Of a stretch of 64,000 nucleotides of DNA, positions 49,033-57,888 are shown one piece after another. The stretch covers positions 1 through 64,000 of the forward strand of contig JAPZRF010000015.1 of assembly GCA_027531145.1 (NCBI GenBank), read 5' to 3'. This DNA is from Brevundimonas sp. GTDB lineage: Bacteria; Pseudomonadota; Alphaproteobacteria; Caulobacterales; Caulobacteraceae. The notes under the pieces were generated by a model that was not told the origin of the DNA, searched no databases, and worked only from the letters and a program-made list of their open reading frames with translations. The position numbers and the translations under genes are program-made. Position 1 is the stretch's first letter. Each line of letters starts with the position of its first letter.

Positions 49033-51717
49033 GTGATCAACAACAGTTCCCTGCTGGGTTTGTTTGGCACCCCGGGTGCCGCCACGGGCGGCTTCGGCGG
49101 CGGCGTCCGCTCGCCTTCACGCCAGCGACAGCCGACCCCGCCCTGGTCGACCACGGTCCAGGCGACGCCGCCGAGCGATCTGGTCCGCACGGCGCTCGGC
49201 GGCCGCAAGCTGATCAACGAGTCCGCCGTCCGCCTCGACGCCACGGCCGCGTCGGGCGACTACCGCACACTGTTCAGCCTGTACAACGGGCTCGAAACCC
49301 TGTCGGCGCTGGTCAATCGTTCCCGCGACAAGGGCGTGCCGGCGACCGAGCTGACCCTGCTGCAGCGGCGCTTCGACGCGGGCCTCGCCGAGATCTCCTC
49401 CTATCTGGCGACCTCGCGGCTGGAGGATGTCCGGGTGGTCACCGGAACGGCGGCGGCGACCGCCAAGACCACTGCCGGCGTGGCCAAGGACCAGCCCAAC
49501 CTCGTCACCGCCCCGATCCACGAGGGCGCGGTCGATACGCCGGTGAACGCTTTCCAGGGGCCGGTCGTCTTCGACATCACCGTGGCCCGCACCGCCAATC
49601 CGACCCAGACGCTGCGAATCGACCTAGCGGACATGGGTAGCACCCCGCGAACCCTTGATGCGGTCAACGCCTTCATCAACGGCAAGCTCCAGACCGCCGG
49701 GTTCGAGACCCGGTTCGGGCGCGAGCAGGTGCGGCAGGAACCGCGCACGATTCAGGTCGGCGGACGCCCCGTGACCCTCCCGTCGGGTCCGGACCGCTGG
49801 TCGCTGGCCGTCCGCGGAACCTCGGTCGAGACCGTCTCCTTCGCTCCGGTGCAGGCGGCCGACGCCGTCTATGTCGCCCAGGCCGCGGGTACCAGCGGAG
49901 CCGTGCAGCTGCTCAAGTTCTCCGGCGACCCGGCGACGGTCGCAGGCACGGCTCGCCCCGGTGAGACCCAGTGGGTCGATGGGCGCCTGTCACAGACCGC
50001 CCTGCCGGCCGGGGTCGCTGCGGTCCGGGCCAGCGCAGTCGGGCCGGACGGTTCGCTATGGCTGGTCGCCGACCTCAAGGACGATGGCCTCACCGGCCAG
50101 CCGATCAAGGGGGAACGCGACGTCGCCCTGCTCAAGTATGATCCGTCTGGCCGGCTGGTGGCCAGCCGCGCCCTCGGAGCCGCCGACACCGCCTCCGGTT
50201 ACGCCATTGCCATCGCGGCGGACGGCAAGGTGGCTGTAGCCGGCTCTGTCACCGGTGCCCTGGAGCCCGGCCGCGCGGTGGTCGATCCCGCGCTCAGCGA
50301 CAGCTTCGTCACCGTGTTCGATGCGCAGGGGCTGGAGCTCTGGACCCAGCGCCGCGGAGCGCGGGCTGCGGATGAGGCCACCGGGGTCGCCTTCGGGGCG
50401 GACGGTACGGTCCATGTCAGCGGCCGCGCCGCGTCGGCCATGCCGGGCGCCGCGGGGGTCGGCGGCTGGGACGGCTATGTCGAGTCCTTCAAGGCCAGCC
50501 AGGTCTATCCGGGCGCGCCGTTCACCGCGGTGGCGACCTCGATCCGGCAGTTCGGCACCAGCGGCGAGGATACCGTCTCGGCCGTCACCGTGTCCGGGTC
50601 AAACCTCTACACGGCCGGGGTCGAGAGCGGGCGGGCCGTGATACGCCACTTCACCCTCGACGCCGCCGGCGTGCCGACCCTCGCGGCGACCCGCGATCTC
50701 GGGCTGATGAGCGGCGAGATCGCCGGAATCGCCGTTCAGGGCGGCCGGGTGATCGTAGCCGGGGCCACGCGGAACGCCGCGCTCGACGCCGGGACCGTGG
50801 TCGAGGCCCACAACGGCGGCATGGACGCCTTCGCCGCCAGCCTGTCCATCGACCTCACCGCCGCTCCCGACGACTGGGTCAGCTACCATGGCGGCGCGGG
50901 CGAGGACGGGGCCGCGGACGTGAAGGTGCACAACGGTGCCATCTGGCTGACCGGCGTGTCCGACCGCGCCTTCAACGCCAAGCCGGAGGACCCGAGGCGG
51001 GGCTATCTCGCGCGGCTCGACGCCACCACCGGGGCGCTCGTCTCCGCCACCACCTGGGCCGGCGACGGCGGCCAGGCCACGCCAGCGACGCTTGCAGTCG
51101 GCAGCGGCGGGGCCAGCGTGCTGGACCGACTGGGCCTGCCGACCGGCATGGTCGCCCAAAACGACTCGCGTCTGCTGACGGCGGCCACGAGCCTGCGCGT
51201 CGGCGACCGCTTCTCCATCTCCCTCGGCGACGGCGGCCGCGCCCGCACCGTGACCATCGAGGCGCGCGACACCCTGCAGACCCTGTCGCGCAAGATCGAA
51301 CAGGCGTCGCAGCGGCGCCTGATCGCGTCGGTGACCACCGGCACTGACGGCATCCAGCGGCTCAACCTGCGCCCGCGCGATCCCGAGCGAGGGGCCATCC
51401 TGACCCCCGGCGAGGCCGGGCGCGACGCCCTGGCCGGCCTCGGCCTGTCGCCGGGCTATATCGGGGCCACGTCGGGCGATGACGTGGTCAAGACCTTCGG
51501 TCTGGGCCTGTCCAGCGACCTGACCCTGCGTGACGCCGACACCCGCAAGGCGGCCGGGGAGACTATCCGGAGGGCCCAGTCGCAGATTCGCGCCGCCTAC
51601 CGGGCTCTCGCCCCGGAGTCGACCACGCCGCGGGTGACGGGGCAGGCTCCGGCCTATCTGCAGGCCCAGCTGGCCAACTACCAGGCCGCATTGAGCCGGT
51701 TGACCGGCGGCGGCTGA
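49033..51717 (+). CDS. flaEY: Flagellin-associated regulatory protein FlaEY
   Basis: 894 residues from a GTG at 49033 with GGAG eight bases upstream. The N-terminal 140 residues are helical (LVRTALGGRKLINESAVRLDATAASGDYRTLFSLYNGLETLSALV) and the C-terminal 150 return to a helical pattern; between them, about 270-690, are beta-propeller-like SBBP-type repeats (GSLWLVADLKDDGLTG, GYAIAIAADGKVAVAGSVTGA, EATGVAFGADGTVHVSGRA). Length, composition and location beside flagellin genes match Caulobacter FlaEY, which is needed for proper flagellin regulation and filament assembly. Mechanism is not established. Confidence 0.85.
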   Translation: MINNSSLLGLFGTPGAATGGFGGGVRSPSRQRQPTPPWSTTVQATPPSDLVRTALGGRKLINESAVRLDATAASGDYRTLFSLYNGLETLSALVNRSRDKGVPATELTLLQRRFDAGLAEISSYLATSRLEDVRVVTGTAAATAKTTAGVAKDQPNLVTAPIHEGAVDTPVNAFQGPVVFDITVARTANPTQTLRIDLADMGSTPRTLDAVNAFINGKLQTAGFETRFGREQVRQEPRTIQVGGRPVTLPSGPDRWSLAVRGTSVETVSFAPVQAADAVYVAQAAGTSGAVQLLKFSGDPATVAGTARPGETQWVDGRLSQTALPAGVAAVRASAVGPDGSLWLVADLKDDGLTGQPIKGERDVALLKYDPSGRLVASRALGAADTASGYAIAIAADGKVAVAGSVTGALEPGRAVVDPALSDSFVTVFDAQGLELWTQRRGARAADEATGVAFGADGTVHVSGRAASAMPGAAGVGGWDGYVESFKASQVYPGAPFTAVATSIRQFGTSGEDTVSAVTVSGSNLYTAGVESGRAVIRHFTLDAAGVPTLAATRDLGLMSGEIAGIAVQGGRVIVAGATRNAALDAGTVVEAHNGGMDAFAASLSIDLTAAPDDWVSYHGGAGEDGAADVKVHNGAIWLTGVSDRAFNAKPEDPRRGYLARLDATTGALVSATTWAGDGGQATPATLAVGSGGASVLDRLGLPTGMVAQNDSRLLTAATSLRVGDRFSISLGDGGRARTVTIEARDTLQTLSRKIEQASQRRLIASVTTGTDGIQRLNLRPRDPERGAILTPGEAGRDALAGLGLSPGYIGATSGDDVVKTFGLGLSSDLTLRDADTRKAAGETIRRAQSQIRAAYRALAPESTTPRVTGQAPAYLQAQLANYQAALSRLTGGG

Positions 51718-51792
51718 CAACGCGATAGCGGTTGACGCCGGACCGCACGGCGGGGTTATTGGCGACGTCCCCCGCCCCCCTTGCGAGCCCCC

Positions 51793-52488
51793 ATGGCCGA
51801 GCCTGAAACCCCGCCGAAATCGCCCCCGAACCGCCTCGTCCTGATTGTCGGCGTGGTGTTGGCGGTCGCCGCTGCCGTGCTGCTGGCGGTGGTGCTGGGC
51901 GGGCGTGGCGCACCCCCGGCGTCCCAGGCTTTGGAGGAGGGCGCGCCAGGCGATCTCACCGTCGATGTGGCCGAGGCCCCGGCGCTGGAGCCGACGCGGG
52001 AGCTGCGCTGCTTCGTCAACGGCCAGTTCGTCGGCATGGCGACGCTGGTCGATTGCGCCCGTCGTAACGGCCTGGCCACCGACGCGCTGGATGTCGGACT
52101 GGATGCCACCGGTGCCCTGGCTGCGGCCCCGACCGCAACCTTCGATCCGCCGCCGGCCGCGCCGACCCCGACCGTCGTCGTGGCCCCGCAACCCGAGACC
52201 CAGCCGCAGCCCGAAGCGCCGGCCGCGCCACCGCCGGCCGCCGGGCCCGCCTGCCTGCGTTTCGCCGGCTCGGAGTGGCGCAACCTGGGCGACGGCCTGA
52301 GCCAGTCGGCCTGCGTTCGCGCCCTGTTCGCCGGCACCTGCGTGCGCCCGGGCGAGGCCCTGTATGGCCGCTACGGTGACACCAGCCTGCGCCTGGTGCC
52401 GCGCCGGGTCGAGCAGTCACCGGACAACACCCGCTTCCGCACGCTGGTCGAGCAGGACCGCAACTGCCAGTTCCCGGACCTCGGATGA
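51793..52488 (+). CDS. Single-pass membrane protein of unknown function
   Basis: 231 residues from the ATG at 51793. A cytoplasmic Pro-rich start (AEPETPPKSPPN), one membrane helix (about 14-35: LVLIVGVVLAVAAAVLLAVVLGG), then a periplasmic region with two small Cys-containing modules (RELRCFVNGQFVGMATLVDCARRNGL and PACLRFAGSEWRNLGDGLSQSACVRALFAGTC) separated by a Pro-rich linker (about 120-150). Seven Cys suggest disulfides. No family recognised. Overlaps the downstream gene by 4 nt (ATGA). Confidence 0.7.
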   Translation: MAEPETPPKSPPNRLVLIVGVVLAVAAAVLLAVVLGGRGAPPASQALEEGAPGDLTVDVAEAPALEPTRELRCFVNGQFVGMATLVDCARRNGLATDALDVGLDATGALAAAPTATFDPPPAAPTPTVVVAPQPETQPQPEAPAAPPPAAGPACLRFAGSEWRNLGDGLSQSACVRALFAGTCVRPGEALYGRYGDTSLRLVPRRVEQSPDNTRFRTLVEQDRNCQFPDLG

Positions 52489-52943
52489 CCCGCAAGCCGA
52501 TCTTCGTCCTCGCTGGACTGGCGCTCGCCGGCCTGGCCGCCGCCTGCGCCCCGCGCGTCGAGGCCCCGCGCGATCCGGGCGTCTGCTGGTACGTCGTGCC
52601 GGCCGAGGAGGAAGGGGTCGAGCCGCGCTTCAACCTGGTGGCCCGCGACCAGCCGCAGATCGAGTTCTGCGCCGCCCGGCTGGAGGAGATGCGGTTGCGC
52701 TTCCTGCGCCTCGGCGGTTCCAATCGGGAGATCATCGGTGCCTACCAGGGCCAGTTCATCTTCATCGACCGGCGCGGCGTGCAGTTCGGCAGGGATCTGA
52801 ACGGGCCGAGGTTCTTCGCCCTGACCCGGACCGGCGACGGCCGGCTGGCCATGCCGGGCGCAATCCAGCGTGATATCGACGGGCGCGCCACAGCCATCGC
52901 CGCGCCGCCGCCCGAGCCTGCGCCCGCCCCTCCGGCGAACTAG
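52485..52943 (+). CDS. Predicted lipoprotein of unknown function
   Basis: 152 residues. The leader (PIFVLAGLALAGLAAAC) ends at Cys21 with A-A-A-C, a weak lipobox. The mature part (CWYVVPAEEEGVEPRFNLVARDQPQIEFCAARLEEMRLRFLRLGG, then GAYQGQFIFIDRRGVQFG) is a small globular domain with two Cys, followed by a Pro/Ala tail. Coupled to the membrane protein upstream (ATGA), so the two probably function together in the envelope. Its stop codon TAG (52941-52943) overlaps the LexA box of ssb by one base. Confidence 0.68.
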   Translation: MTRKPIFVLAGLALAGLAAACAPRVEAPRDPGVCWYVVPAEEEGVEPRFNLVARDQPQIEFCAARLEEMRLRFLRLGGSNREIIGAYQGQFIFIDRRGVQFGRDLNGPRFFALTRTGDGRLAMPGAIQRDIDGRATAIAAPPPEPAPAPPAN

Positions 52944-52979
52944 AACAAAGTTGGAACATCCGCCCGTTCGCGCTATAGA
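52943..52979 (+). promoter_or_regulatory. LexA-controlled promoter of ssb
   Basis: GAAC-N7-GAAC at 52943-52957 is the reverse complement of the alphaproteobacterial SOS box GTTC-N7-GTTC. Overlapping it is a housekeeping-type promoter: TTGGAA (52951-52956), 17 bases, TATAGA (52974-52979). LexA bound here would block the -35 region. Transcription would start about 25 nt before the ssb ATG at 53012. Confidence 0.75.
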
Positions 52980-53011
52980 GCGGGCGCAATCAGAAGAAAA
53001 GGAACCGCGCC

Positions 53012-53491
53012 ATGGCGGGCAGCGTCAACAAGGTCATTCTGGTCGGCAACCTCGGCAAGGATCCCGAGATCCGCACCCTCAGCTCCGGCGACCGGGTCGC
53101 CAACCTGCGTCTCGCCACCTCGGAGAGCTGGCGCGACAAGTCGACCGGCGAGCGCAAGGAGAAGACCGAGTGGCACTCGGTCGTGATCTTCAACGACAAC
53201 CTAGTGAAGGTCGCCGAGAACTATCTGAAGAAGGGCTCGACGGTGTACATCGAGGGGGCCCTGCAGACCCGGAAGTGGACCGACCAGCAGGGCGTGGAGA
53301 AGTACTCCACCGAGATCGTGCTGCAGAAGTACCGCGGCGAGCTGACCATGCTGGGCGGCCGCGGCGACGGCGGCGGGGCCAGCCGCGGCGGCGGGGACGA
53401 CGACTACGGTGCGGGCTTCTCGACCGGCGGTGCCGCCAAGCCCTCGGGCCCGCGCGAGAGCTACGACCTCAACGACGACATTCCGTTCTGA
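53012..53491 (+). CDS. ssb: Single-stranded DNA-binding protein
   Basis: 159 residues. The OB-fold domain starts [42 protein letters not shown] and includes [40 protein letters not shown] Gly-rich linker (about 117-148) leads to the acidic protein-docking tip DLNDDIPF. Binds and protects ssDNA in replication and repair, recruiting partners through the tip. The SOS box upstream implies damage induction. 102 nt to the next gene. Confidence 0.97.
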   Translation: MAGSVNKVILVGNLGKDPEIRTLSSGDRVANLRLATSESWRDKSTGERKEKTEWHSVVIFNDNLVKVAENYLKKGSTVYIEGALQTRKWTDQQGVEKYSTEIVLQKYRGELTMLGGRGDGGGASRGGGDDDYGAGFSTGGAAKPSGPRESYDLNDDIPF

Positions 53492-53592
53492 GACTGACCC
53501 TTCTGACGTCCGCAAGCGGCGTGGTGCCGGGCGAAACCTGCGCTCACCGAATGTGAGCCCGCCAGGCTGCCGACGCATGCCATAGGCGGCCC

Positions 53593-54486
53593 GTGCCCCT
53601 GTCCGACCGCCTCAGCCCTGTCGAACTCACCGCCATCCTCGCCGTGGTGGTGATCTGGGGCGTGAACAATGCGGCGGCAGCGGTGGCGACGGACCACATC
53701 CCGCCCATGGCGGTGGTGGCGCTGCGCTTCGTCATGGCGGCCCTGTGCCTCGCGCCCTTCATCCGGCCGCCGTTCCCCAACTGGAAAAGCCTGCTGCTGA
53801 TCGTCAGCCTCGGCGGCCCGATCCATTACGGCCTCATCCATCTCGCCTTCTGGCTGGCCCGGGACGTCAGCCCGGTCTCGGTGGCGGCGCAGCTGTGGAT
53901 CCCCTTCACCAGCCTGTTCGCCTTCCTGCTGCTGGGCGAGCGCCTGTCCAAGGCGGCCCTGATCGGCATGACCCTGGCCTTCCTGGGTGTCGTCTGGATG
54001 GGTGCCGACCCGGCGGTGCTCAGCGAGTGGGATGCCATCGCCGTGACGGTGGTCGCCTGCGCGGCCTGGGCTGTCACCACCGTCATCGCCCGACGCACCA
54101 CCTCGATCCCGCCGCTGAAGATGCAGGGGCTCCTGGCCCTGACCACCTTCCCGCTCGCGGCGCTGGCCTCGCTCGCCTTCGAGCCAGGTCAGGTCGAGGC
54201 CATCCGCGCCGCACCGCCGATCGCCTGGGCGGCGGTGTTCTGGGGCGGGCTGGCCTCATCGCTGGTGGCCACCAGCCTGCTGTTCTGGCTGGTGCAGCGG
54301 CGCGAGGCCGGGCGGGTCACGCCCTATCTGCTGGCCACGCCGGTGGTGTCGATCATCATCGGTGCCGGGCTGCTGGGCGATGTGCTGACCGCCCAGATCC
54401 TGCTCGGCTCGGCCCTGACCATCGGCGGCGTCGCCGTCGTCGCCCTCGCCGAACGCGGCCTGCGCGCCGGTGCCTCGCGCGGGTAG
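53593..54486 (+). CDS. EamA-family (DMT) transporter
   Basis: 297 residues, ten predicted membrane helices in two EamA repeats. First repeat: LTAILAVVVIWGVNNAAAAVA ... PMAVVALRFVMAALCLAPFI; second repeat begins about 150 (VVACAAWAVTTVIARRTTS) with the matching VVSIIIGAGLLGDVLTAQILLGSALTIGGVAVV. Probable metabolite/amino-acid exporter; substrate unknown. GTG start at 53593. No operon partner. Confidence 0.88.
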   Translation: MPLSDRLSPVELTAILAVVVIWGVNNAAAAVATDHIPPMAVVALRFVMAALCLAPFIRPPFPNWKSLLLIVSLGGPIHYGLIHLAFWLARDVSPVSVAAQLWIPFTSLFAFLLLGERLSKAALIGMTLAFLGVVWMGADPAVLSEWDAIAVTVVACAAWAVTTVIARRTTSIPPLKMQGLLALTTFPLAALASLAFEPGQVEAIRAAPPIAWAAVFWGGLASSLVATSLLFWLVQRREAGRVTPYLLATPVVSIIIGAGLLGDVLTAQILLGSALTIGGVAVVALAERGLRAGASRG

Positions 54487-54517
54487 GGGCCCGACTGAAG
54501 GCGGGCGGCTTTTGCAG

Positions 54518-54681
54518 GTTCATCACAAAGGCCACGAAGGCTCCCACAAAGGGCACGGAGGCCGCGTGACCGCTGCGCCGCAGGCGCCACGGCTTTCAGG
54601 TCCAAGGAAAGCGCTTCGCGCGGCGTCTTGCACAAGGCCGTCGTGCCCCTGGTGCCTCCTCTGTGCTCTTTGTGATGAAAC
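54518..54681. repeat. Dispersed inverted-repeat element A, copy 1
   Basis: Ends are inverted repeats: GTTCATCACAAAG at the left and CTTTGTGATGAAAC at the right (about 12 bp), followed inward by CACGAAGGCTCC / CCTCCTCTGTGCTC-type related strings. About 164 bp, noncoding; related copies at 55129 and a half-copy at 59935. MITE-like. It fills most of the 263-nt gap between the EamA gene and the holin-family gene. Confidence 0.6.
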
Positions 54682-54749
54682 TGCCCCCTCGGCCCGTCTG
54701 TGCGCCTGTCCGGACAGGCGCTAGGCTTCCTACGGAGGAGGACCGACCC

Positions 54750-55103
54750 ATGATGCGTTTTCTGGTGCAGGCGGTAGTGACCGCGCTGGGGCTGTGGCTG
54801 GCGGCGGAGTTCGTGCCGGGGGTGGCGTTCAGCGACGGCATGACCCTGGCGCTGGCGGCGGTGCTGCTCGGGCTGGTCAACGCCGTGGTGCGGCCGCTGC
54901 TGGTGATCCTCACCTTCCCGCTGACGGTGATCACCTTCGGCCTGTTCCTGCTGGTGGTGAATGCTGCCACCATCGGCCTGACCGCCATGCTTCTGGACGG
55001 CTTCCAGGTCGACGGCCTGGAAGCCGGCGTCGGTGCCGCCATCGTCACCGGCCTGGTCAGCTGGATCGCCGGCGTGGCCATCAAGGACGACAAGAAGGAG
55101 TAG
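54750..55103 (+). CDS. Phage-holin-family (YvlD/DUF360-like) membrane protein
   Basis: 117 residues from the ATG at 54750 (GGAGGAGGACC upstream). Four membrane helices; the segment LVNAVVRPLLVILTFPLTVITFGLFLLVVNAATIGLTAMLL is the conserved core of the YvlD family, often labelled 'phage holin family' though present in ordinary chromosomes and of unknown function. No lysis genes adjoin it, so the name should not be read as evidence of a prophage. The frame stays open to 54663 through the repeat; that part is not coding. Confidence 0.85.
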   Translation: MMRFLVQAVVTALGLWLAAEFVPGVAFSDGMTLALAAVLLGLVNAVVRPLLVILTFPLTVITFGLFLLVVNAATIGLTAMLLDGFQVDGLEAGVGAAIVTGLVSWIAGVAIKDDKKE

Positions 55104-55128
55104 GCCTGCCCGCGTCGCGCGCTTCAGG

Positions 55129-55296
55129 GGTTCACCACAGCGACCACAGCGAAGCAAAGCCACAGAGGACACAACGGGCCCTGCGCAACGGCGCGCGAAG
55201 CGCCTTCTTCCGATGCGCTGGCCTTGAAGCGCCTTCGGCGCGGCTGTCGCCACGTCGCTGTGGTCGTGGTGGCCTCGCTGTGTCCGCTGTCATCCC
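55129..55296. repeat. Dispersed inverted-repeat element A, copy 2
   Basis: Left end GGTTCACCACAGCGACCACAG, right end CTGTGGTCGTGGTGG (around 55259-55273) and further GCTGTGTCCGCTGTC; same design as the copy at 54518 with a GCGCGAAGCGCCTTC internal hairpin. Noncoding, occupies most of the 271 nt between the holin-family gene and serS. Confidence 0.55.
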
Positions 55297-55374
55297 TTGT
55301 CTCCGCCACCCCCCGTTTGATCGCCGGGCCGGGCGCGGGTAAGGCAGGCGCTCCTCCTGACCGAAGCGCCCGCC

Positions 55375-56901
55375 ATGCACGACATCAAAGCCATCCGCGA
55401 GACCCCCGACGCCTTCGTCGCCGGCTGGTCCGCGCGCGGGGTCGAGGACGCCGCCGCCGTGGTGGAGCAGCTGCTGGCGCTGGACCGCGACCTGCGCGCC
55501 GCCCAGACCCGGGGGCAGGAGGCGCTGGCCGCCCGCAACGCCGCCTCAAAGGCCATCGGCGCCGCCATGGGCCGCAAGGACCTGGCCGAGGCCGACCGGC
55601 TCAAGGCCGAGGTCGAGACCCTCAAGGACACCATCGCCGCGGCCGAGGCCGACGAACGGCGTCTGGCCGGCGAGCTGCGCGACCGGCTGGCCGGGCTGAA
55701 GAATCTCGCCGCCGCCGACGTGCCGGACGGCGAGGACGAGGCCGGCAATGTCGAGGTGTCGCGCTGGGGCTCGCCCCGCACCACCGGGCCGGCGAAGGAT
55801 CACGCCGACCTCGGCGAGGCGCTGGGCCTGCTCGACTTCGAGGCCGCCGCCCGCATGTCCGGCGCGCGCTTCGCCGTGCTCAAGGGCCAGCTGGCCCGGC
55901 TGGAACGCGCCATCGGCCAGTTCATGCTGGACCTGCAGGTCGACCGGCACGGCTACCAGGAGGTCAACCCGCCCTTCCTCGTGAAGGACGAGGCCATGTT
56001 CGGCACGGGGCAGCTGCCGAAGTTTGCCATGGATTTGTTCGTGGCTCGATCGATCGACTTCGATGCGATCGAGGCCGATGCGGAGGAGACTGGATTAAGG
56101 ATCGCGGACGAGTTTCGTGCGGAGACGAACGAGCTCGCTCGCGAACTCAAGAAGGCCGTTCCCCAAGAGGATTTTGAAGCCGCGTTTGAGGCTGCTGTTC
56201 TTCAGGTTGCTGCAGAGCGCAGACGTTTGGAGCGCGTGGCCTTTGAACGTGCTTTGGCCGCGGGGGAGTTTTCGGAAGATCGCTACCTCATCCCCACCGC
56301 CGAGGTGTCCCTGACCAACCTCGTGCGCGAGCAGATCCTGTCCGAGGACGAGCTGGCCACCCCGATGCGGTTGACCGCCCTGACGCCCTGCTTCCGGGCC
56401 GAGGCGGGCTCGGCCGGGCGCGACACCCGCGGCCTGATCCGCCAGCACCAGTTCTCCAAGGTCGAGCTGGTCTCGATCACCCGGCCCGAGGATTCCGAGG
56501 CCGAGCACGAGCGCATGACCGGCTGCGCCGAGGCAGTATTGAAGGCGCTGGACCTGCCGTTCCGCCGCATGCTGCTGTGCAAGGGCGACATGGGCTTCTC
56601 GGCCCGCAAGACCTTCGACCTGGAGGTCTGGCTGCCGTCGCAGGGGACGTACCGCGAGATCAGCTCCTGCTCGAACTGCGGCGACTTCCAGGCCCGGCGC
56701 ATGCACGCCCGCTTCAAGCGCGCCAATTCTTCAGGATCCGGCGAGAAGAAGACCGAGTTCGTCCACACGCTGAACGGGTCAGGCCTGGCCGTCGGTCGCA
56801 CGCTTGTCGCGATTATGGAGACGTACCAGGACGAGGGCGGCCGTATCGCCGTCCCCGACGCCCTGAAGCCGTACATGGGGGGGATCAGCCATGTGGGGTG
56901 A
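55375..56901 (+). CDS. serS: Seryl-tRNA synthetase with an in-frame insertion
   Basis: 508 residues; most bacterial SerRS are about 420-450. The N-terminal coiled-coil arm (about 25-100), motif 1 ([24 protein letters not shown]), the TAE loop ([12 protein letters not shown]), motif 2 ([27 protein letters not shown]) and motif 3 ([19 protein letters not shown]) are intact, so the enzyme should charge tRNA-Ser. Residues about 223-302 (nt about 56041-56280) are an extra 75 or so residues inserted between KFAMDLF and YLIPTAE, replacing a short hairpin loop. The insert is charged and helix-prone ([18 protein letters not shown]) and its DNA is visibly less GC-rich than the rest, with codons such as TTG, TTT and GTT. 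Confidence 0.94.
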   Translation: MHDIKAIRETPDAFVAGWSARGVEDAAAVVEQLLALDRDLRAAQTRGQEALAARNAASKAIGAAMGRKDLAEADRLKAEVETLKDTIAAAEADERRLAGELRDRLAGLKNLAAADVPDGEDEAGNVEVSRWGSPRTTGPAKDHADLGEALGLLDFEAAARMSGARFAVLKGQLARLERAIGQFMLDLQVDRHGYQEVNPPFLVKDEAMFGTGQLPKFAMDLFVARSIDFDAIEADAEETGLRIADEFRAETNELARELKKAVPQEDFEAAFEAAVLQVAAERRRLERVAFERALAAGEFSEDRYLIPTAEVSLTNLVREQILSEDELATPMRLTALTPCFRAEAGSAGRDTRGLIRQHQFSKVELVSITRPEDSEAEHERMTGCAEAVLKALDLPFRRMLLCKGDMGFSARKTFDLEVWLPSQGTYREISSCSNCGDFQARRMHARFKRANSSGSGEKKTEFVHTLNGSGLAVGRTLVAIMETYQDEGGRIAVPDALKPYMGGISHVG

Positions 56902-56910
56902 GTGGATCGT

Positions 56911-57098
56911 GACTCCCTCTCCCATGGGGAGAGGGCTTGAGGCTCGAAGCTCGCAGAGCTTCGCCAGCCGAAAGGGTGAGGGGGTACGACCTGTCCGGGG
57001 GCGCGCGACCGCCTCGCCCGTAACCCCTCACCCTTTCGCGCAAGTCCAGTCGCTTCGCTCCTGGGCGCTCAAGGCCTCTCCCTACGGGAGAGGGATTC
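56911..57098. repeat. Large imperfect palindrome between serS and surE
   Basis: The left part has CCCTCTCCCATGGGGAGAGGG then CTTGAGG; the right part has CTCAAGG then CCTCTCCCTACGGGAGAGGGA. Internal GGTGAGGGG / CCCCTCACC also pair. About 188 bp, filling the 201-nt gap; no gene. Typical of alphaproteobacterial genome repeats and may fold as a long hairpin in read-through RNA. Confidence 0.65.
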
Positions 57099-57102
57099 AC
57101 TG

Positions 57103-57888
57103 ATGCGCCTCCTCCTCACCAATGACGACGGGATTGACGCGCCGGGGCTGGAAGCCCTCGAGCGCATCGCCCGGGCGCTGTCCGACGACGTCTGGATCTG
57201 CGCCCCGGCGGTGGAGCAGTCGGGCAAGGGCCGCGGTATCACCCTGACCGAGCCCCTGCGCGTCAACCGGCTGGGCGACAGGCGCTTCGCCGTCACCGGC
57301 ACGCCCACCGACTGCGTCGTGCTGGCGGTCAACGACCTGATGCCGGAGAAGCCCGACCTGGTGCTGTCCGGGGTCAACCGCGGCCATAACGTCGGCGAGG
57401 ACGTCAGCTACTCCGGCACTGTCGCCGGGGCGCTGCAGGGCATGGCCTTCGGCATCCGCTCGATCGCCCTGAGCCAGAGCCTCGAACGCTTTCACGACGA
57501 GGTGGTGGCCCACTTCGAGACCGCCGAGGCCTATGCCCCGGCCATCATCCATCGCCTGCTGGAGCAGACGTGGGCCGACGGGGTGGTGATGAACCTCAAC
57601 TTCCCGGCCCGGCCGCCCGAGGCGGTGACCGAGGTCGAGGTGACCCGCCAGGGCTTCCGCGACCTCGGCGAGATGCACGCGGTCAGGCGCACCGACCTTC
57701 GCGGCCGCGACTACTACTGGATGAGCTTCCGCGGCGCGAAGCAGGAGCACCCCGACGGCACCGACCTGCGGGCCATGGACGAGGGCCGCATCTCGGTCAC
57801 GCCGCTGCACATCGATCTGACCCACATGCCCTCGATCCGCGACCTCAAGGGCGTGCTGGGCGGCGCCCCGCCGAGGGCCGTGGCGTGA
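57103..57888 (+). CDS. surE: 5'/3'-nucleotidase SurE
   Basis: 261 residues. The metal site LLTNDDGIDAPGLEAL (Asp-Asp pair about 8-9), the Ser/Asn segments VEQSGKGRGIT and SGVNRGHNVGEDVSYSGTVAGALQGMAFGI are those of SurE. Dephosphorylates nucleoside 5'- and 3'-monophosphates; associated with stationary-phase survival. Followed by pcm (GTG start overlaps the stop) and an nlpD-like gene, the order surE-pcm-nlpD found in E. coli. Confidence 0.96.
   Translation: MRLLLTNDDGIDAPGLEALERIARALSDDVWICAPAVEQSGKGRGITLTEPLRVNRLGDRRFAVTGTPTDCVVLAVNDLMPEKPDLVLSGVNRGHNVGEDVSYSGTVAGALQGMAFGIRSIALSQSLERFHDEVVAHFETAEAYAPAIIHRLLEQTWADGVVMNLNFPARPPEAVTEVEVTRQGFRDLGEMHAVRRTDLRGRDYYWMSFRGAKQEHPDGTDLRAMDEGRISVTPLHIDLTHMPSIRDLKGVLGGAPPRAVA

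Noticed and set aside
54750..55103. 'Phage holin family' label as evidence of a prophage
   Set aside because: This YvlD-type family is common in ordinary chromosomes and has no lysis or structural genes beside it here.
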